A program made the translations under genes and the position numbers. 8,637 bases of DNA, taken from contig USCW01000061.1 in NCBI GenBank assembly GCA_900553315.1, forward strand, positions 1 through 8,637, written 5' to 3'. Source of the DNA: an uncultured Eubacteriales bacterium. Lineage in GTDB: Bacteria; Bacillota; Clostridia; Christensenellales; Aristaeellaceae. Positions within the stretch are counted from its first letter, which is position 1; every line of letters begins with the position of its first letter. Below are positions 6,138-8,637 of this stretch, in pieces. The notes below the pieces were generated by a model that was not told the DNA's origin, searched no databases, and saw nothing but the letters and a program-made list of their open reading frames with translations.

Positions 6138-6506
6138 TCAGCGCCGTGTCCGCAGACAGGTGACGGTCATGTAGCCCACAAAGGCACACTCCACCAGCAC
6201 CACTTGTCCGTTCTGCGTCGCCAGCAGGGACAGCATCGGCACCCGCCAGCCGAAGGCGGCCGCACCGTACTGATACCCTACCGTCAGCGCCAGCAGCAGC
6301 GCCGGCACCCACAGCAGGTGACCGAAGGGCTCCTTCCGCTTGCCCGCACCGCTGAGCGGCAGCAGCAGCGCCATCACGCCGCCCAGCAGCAGTCCGCGGG
6401 TCACGTTGCTGAAAAAGCCCAGCCCGCCCAGCAGCGGAAAAATCCAGCACAAGGCCGCTGCCAGCAGCAGCGGCACCAGGATCACGACAAGCTTTCTTGT
6501 GAACAT
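6138..6506 (-). CDS. Small polytopic membrane protein (122 residues), unknown function
   Basis: The protein is largely hydrophobic with about four predicted membrane segments (roughly 6-28, 35-52, 64-82, 101-118), separated by a basic loop SGAGKRKEP at 52-60 and ending in RTRR. I cannot assign a family. Size and topology recall small four-helix flippase-like proteins such as GtrA, but no GtrA sequence motif is visible, so this is analogy only. The frame is open further upstream to 6617 within trmD, but that extension is Gly, Ala and Pro-rich antisense-like sequence; MFTRKLVVILVPLLL at 6504-6506 is the natural start. Its ribosome binding site is either AAGGA only three bases before the ATG or GGAGGAG eleven bases before; both lie inside trmD. 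The 25-base overlap with the end of trmD implies coupled translation. Confidence 0.75.
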   Translation of the reverse strand: MFTRKLVVILVPLLLAAALCWIFPLLGGLGFFSNVTRGLLLGGVMALLLPLSGAGKRKEPFGHLLWVPALLLALTVGYQYGAAAFGWRVPMLSLLATQNGQVVLVECAFVGYMTVTCLRTRR

Positions 6507-7231
6507 GCGTCCTTCATCTCCTCCACCATGCGCCGCTCCTTGTCCGTCAGGGGAGCGCTTTCCAGCAGATCGGGGCGGAAGCGCAGCGTTGCCCGCAGGG
6601 ATTCCTGCCGCCGCCACGCACGAATCTTCGCGTGGTCGCCGTTCAGCAGCACCTCCGGCACCTCCATACCCGCGATCTCCCGAGGGCGAGTGTACTGGGG
6701 ATATTCCAGCAGCCCGTCCGAGAAGCTTTCCTCCTCCGGGCTTTCGCTGGAGCCCAGCACGCCGGGAATGAACCGGCTCACGCAGTCCACCAGCACCATG
6801 GCCGCCAGCTCGCCTCCGGTGAGAATATAGTCCCCGATGCTGATCTCCTCGTCAATGCACATATCCAGCGCTCGCTGATCCACGCCCTCATAATGGCCGC
6901 ACAGCAGGATCAGCTTCTGCTCCTGCGAAAGCTCCCGGGCCTTGGCAGTGGTCAGCCTGCTTCCCCGTGGTCCCATGAAAATGCGTTTTCCGTGGAAGTT
7001 CTCCCCCATGGCGGTCTCCATCGCCGCCATGATGGGCTGAGCCATCATCACCATGCCCGCGCCGCCGCCGAAGGGATAATCGTCGGTGTTCTTGTGCTTG
7101 CGGTCGGAAAAGGGACGAATGTCGATACACTCCACCGTGATGAGCCCCTGCTCCCGGGCGCGTCCCAAAATGCTGGCGTTCATCACGCTTTCGAACATCT
7201 CCGGAAAAATGGTCAGAATCTTAATTTTCAA
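6482..7231 (-). CDS. trmD: tRNA (guanine-N1-)-methyltransferase
   Basis: TrmD methylates N1 of G37 in tRNAs reading CNN codons, using S-adenosylmethionine, and prevents +1 frameshifting; it acts as a dimer in the cytoplasm. The 249 residues show the full SPOUT signature set: MKIKILTIFPEMF at 1-13, DDYPFGGGAGMVM at 50-62, GHYEGVDQR at 112-120, EISIGDYILTGGELAA at 129-144 forming the trefoil knot, SRFIPGVLG with R153 at 152-160, and GLLEYPQYTRP at 173-183. The catalytic Asp of E. coli TrmD (D169) is replaced by E168 in SPEEESF. Translation should start at TTG (7229-7231): it gives the canonical N-terminus and has GAGGTGG six bases upstream, while upstream in-frame ATGs would extend deep into rimM. 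The gene overlaps the rimM stop by 11 bases, and the next gene starts inside its 3' end. Confidence 0.96.
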   Translation of the reverse strand: MKIKILTIFPEMFESVMNASILGRAREQGLITVECIDIRPFSDRKHKNTDDYPFGGGAGMVMMAQPIMAAMETAMGENFHGKRIFMGPRGSRLTTAKARELSQEQKLILLCGHYEGVDQRALDMCIDEEISIGDYILTGGELAAMVLVDCVSRFIPGVLGSSESPEEESFSDGLLEYPQYTRPREIAGMEVPEVLLNGDHAKIRAWRRQESLRATLRFRPDLLESAPLTDKERRMVEEMKDACSQESLS

Positions 7232-7745
7232 AGACAGCCACCTCGGCAAGCGCATCGGTATCAACGCGAATGACCTGCGCGTCAATGTCCACGTCCGTGA
7301 ACACCCGCTTCAGGGCAGGCGCCATCATATTCCCCCGCAGCGTCTTGAAAACATAGGTGTCCACCGAGCCATATTGCAGCACATCGGTCAGCACGCCCAG
7401 CTCCTCCCCTGCCGCGTTCACGGCCTTGCATCCGATCAGTTCGGAAATATACACCGCGTCCTCCGGCAGCTGAGCCGCGTGCGCCCGGTCAATCCACAAT
7501 TCTGTGCCGCGCAGGGCCTCGGCGGCCTCGCGGGTCTCCGCATCCCCCAGCGTCACATATGCAAAGCCGTCATGCACCCGGGAGCAGCGGGCAGGATGAG
7601 GTTGATATTCCTCCCCCTTCCTAGTATACAGCGTCGTCCAGTCTAAAAACATCTCCGGCTCCGCAGCATAGGGCTTCACCTTCACCTCGCCGCGCACGCC
7701 CTGAGGGCGCAGCACTTCGCCGATCATCAAATACTTTGCAGACAT
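7221..7745 (-). CDS. rimM: Ribosome maturation factor RimM
   Basis: RimM binds protein S19 and helps mature the head of the 30S subunit and process 16S rRNA. The 174-residue length is normal. The N-terminal barrel carries IGEVLRPQGVRGEVKVKPY at 8-26 and the DAETREAAEALRGTELWI stretch at 68-85. The C-terminal PRC-type barrel carries YISELIGCKAVN at 99-110, DVLQYGSVDTYVF at 121-133 and MMAPALKRVFTDVDIDAQVIRV at 140-161, all typical. The ATG at 7743-7745 has AAAGGAG six bases upstream. It is the first gene of the minus-strand unit, divergent from dapF, and its stop overlaps the trmD start by 11 bases. In many Bacillota rpsP and a KH-domain gene precede rimM; here they do not. Confidence 0.96.
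   Translation of the reverse strand: MSAKYLMIGEVLRPQGVRGEVKVKPYAAEPEMFLDWTTLYTRKGEEYQPHPARCSRVHDGFAYVTLGDAETREAAEALRGTELWIDRAHAAQLPEDAVYISELIGCKAVNAAGEELGVLTDVLQYGSVDTYVFKTLRGNMMAPALKRVFTDVDIDAQVIRVDTDALAEVAVFEN
7238..7244 (-). promoter_or_regulatory. Ribosome binding site that selects the TTG start of trmD
   Basis: GAGGTGG on the minus strand ends six bases before TTG and lies wholly within the rimM coding region. It matches the GAGGTG part of the anti-Shine-Dalgarno complement, which supports the non-ATG start over the upstream ATGs. Confidence 0.7.
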
Positions 7746-7766
7746 TAGCGGCTCCTTTTTATCAGA

Positions 7767-7772
7767 ATTATA
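7767..7772 (-). promoter_or_regulatory. Candidate -10 box for the rimM operon
   Basis: A perfect TATAAT lies on the minus strand 22 bases before the rimM ATG. No good -35 box stands 16-18 bases upstream, where the sequence is GC-rich hairpin. An alternative, TTGCAT with TATCCT at 17 bases, is a weak match. A start near 7760 would leave a leader of about 15 bases. Confidence 0.45.
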
Positions 7773-7789
7773 AATAGGATAACACGGAT

Positions 7790-7820
7790 GCCCGCCGGAT
7801 GCAAGCCACGCGCGGCGGGC
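7790..7820. repeat. GC-rich 8-bp inverted repeat in the rimM-dapF divergent region
   Basis: GCCCGCCG (7790-7797) and CGGCGGGC (7813-7820) are perfect reverse complements around a 15-base loop. Neither side has a run of Ts on the proper strand, and no gene converges here, so a terminator is unlikely. It lies just upstream of the candidate rimM -10 box and could be an operator or a remnant of a terminator. Confidence 0.5.
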
Positions 7821-7847
7821 TTCTTCGGAAAAAAGAATCGCTAAGGA

Positions 7848-7880
7848 ACAGAAAAAGCAGACTTTCCCTGATTTTTCTGT
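7848..7880. promoter_or_regulatory. AT-rich 9-bp inverted repeat abutting the dapF -35 box
   Basis: ACAGAAAAA (7848-7856) and TTTTTCTGT (7872-7880) are perfect reverse complements with a 15-base spacer, the centres of the arms being 24 bases apart. The right arm ends on the first base of the dapF -35 box. A dimeric regulator site is possible; it may also be chance in an A/T-rich stretch. Confidence 0.35.
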
Positions 7881-7908
7881 GGACGATTTGCAGAAAAGCG
7901 TTTATAAT
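7880..7908 (+). promoter_or_regulatory. Sigma-A-type promoter of dapF
   Basis: TGGACG (7880-7885, four of six matches to TTGACA) and a perfect TATAAT (7903-7908) are 17 bases apart. Transcription would begin near 7915, leaving about 24 bases before the dapF ATG. Confidence 0.72.
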
Positions 7909-7938
7909 ACTTGGGTATCATGGGGAAGGAGCGGGAGT

Positions 7939-8637
7939 ATGCGATTTACAAAGATGCAGGGCATCGGCAATGATTACATCTACGTCAACTGCTTCGAGGA
8001 GACCGTACGTGAGCCTCAGCGGCTGGCCGTGGAAATGAGCCGCCCGCATTACGGCGTGGGCGCGGACGGACTGGTGCTGATCGAGCCCAGCGACGTGGCG
8101 GACTTTGCCATGCGTATCTTCAACAGCGACGGCAGCGAATCGGAAATGTGCGGCAATGCCAGCCGCTGCATCGGCAAATATGTCTATGAGCGCGGCCTGA
8201 CGCGGAAGACCCGCGTTTCGCTGATGACGGGCTCCGGCTTGAAGGAATTGCAGCTGCGCGTGGAGGACGATACCGTGACCTCCGTGCGTGTGGACATGGG
8301 CGGCCCAGAGCTGGATCCCCGCCGCATTCCGGTGAAGCTGCCCGGCGAAGTGATCTTGAATTATCCCCTGACAGTGGGCGGAATGAACCTGCGTATCCAT
8401 TGCGTATCCATGGGCAATCCCCATTGCGTTATTTTTGTGGAGGAGCCGGATGCGCTGGATCTGTCCCTGCTGGGGCCGCTGGTGGAGCATGATCCCATCT
8501 TTCCCAACCGCACGAATGTAGAATTCGCCAAGGTCGTGAACCGCGGACATATCCACATGCGGGTCTGGGAACGCGGCGCCGGTGAGACGCTGGCCTGCGG
8601 CACAGGCGCGTGCGCCACGCTGGTGGCGGCGGTGCTG
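7939..8637 (+). CDS. dapF: Diaminopimelate epimerase, 3' end cut by window edge
   Basis: DapF converts LL- to meso-diaminopimelate, the last step before lysine and a building block for peptidoglycan in organisms with a DAP-type wall. It is a PLP-independent epimerase using two cysteines. Both are visible: C71 in EMCGNASRC (69-77) and C220 in ACGTGACA (219-226). Other family motifs are FTKMQGIGNDYI at 3-14, GVGADGLVLIEP at 39-50, FNSDGSESEMCGNA at 61-74, VSMGNPHCVIFV at 156-167, NRTNVEFAKV at 190-199 and VWERGAGETLACGTGACA at 209-226. The 233 codons run in frame to the window edge; family proteins are about 275-285 residues, so roughly 45 are missing. The ATG at 7939-7941 has AAGGAG seven bases upstream and lies behind its own promoter, divergent from the rimM unit. 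Confidence 0.96.
   Translation, partial: MRFTKMQGIGNDYIYVNCFEETVREPQRLAVEMSRPHYGVGADGLVLIEPSDVADFAMRIFNSDGSESEMCGNASRCIGKYVYERGLTRKTRVSLMTGSGLKELQLRVEDDTVTSVRVDMGGPELDPRRIPVKLPGEVILNYPLTVGGMNLRIHCVSMGNPHCVIFVEEPDALDLSLLGPLVEHDPIFPNRTNVEFAKVVNRGHIHMRVWERGAGETLACGTGACATLVAAVL

Noticed and set aside
5700..6830. Plus-strand open frame of 376 codons
   Set aside because: It runs antisense across three minus-strand genes including trmD, with low-complexity Gln/Arg/His composition and no family match.
7918..8556. Minus-strand open frame of 212 codons opposite dapF
   Set aside because: It is antisense to dapF and has no motif; dapF has both catalytic cysteines, promoter and ribosome binding site.
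1..8637. CRISPR array, insertion sequence, prophage or attachment site
   Set aside because: No regularly spaced repeats, transposase, integrase, or terminal inverted repeats with target duplications were seen.

Overview
The window looks like chromosomal DNA of a fairly GC-rich member of the Bacillota, probably class Clostridia. The signs are strong AGGAG-type ribosome binding sites, sigma-A-like promoters, a rimM-trmD pair, and clostridial-looking DapF and TrmD sequences. The order within the class cannot be fixed from the sequence. All genes but one lie on the minus strand and belong to two transcription units separated by a terminator. No mobile element, CRISPR array, tRNA or rRNA is visible.

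Left part (1-2312, minus strand): a polar amino acid ABC importer in the order binding protein, permease, ATPase. A very good promoter (TTGACA, 16 bp, TATAAT) with three helically phased A-tracts drives it. A perfect 12-bp hairpin sits between the binding-protein and permease genes. The ATPase runs off the left edge, with only its last few residues missing.

Middle (2313-2632): a 320-base AT-rich spacer holding the importer promoter, an 18-bp inverted repeat upstream of it, and the intrinsic terminator of the next unit.

Right part (2633-7745, minus strand): six tightly packed genes, with overlaps of 8, 11 and 25 bases and gaps of 15 and 27 bases. They are rimM (16S rRNA/30S maturation) and trmD (tRNA m1G37 methyltransferase), then a 122-residue membrane protein, a 217-residue TM-ectodomain-TM protein, a 676-residue DUF2142-type polytopic protein, and a soluble GT2 glycosyltransferase. 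The four genes after trmD look like a cell-envelope glycan module. In many Bacillota the trmD neighbours are rpsP and rplS, so joining this module to a translation-maturation pair is the most interesting feature here. The DUF2142 protein carries an unusual run of six D-[DE]-[LIV] tripeptides in its predicted extracellular domain.

Right edge (7746-8637): a divergent intergenic region with two inverted repeats and promoter elements on both sides, followed on the plus strand by dapF (diaminopimelate epimerase, lysine and peptidoglycan precursor synthesis), cut by the right edge after 233 residues.
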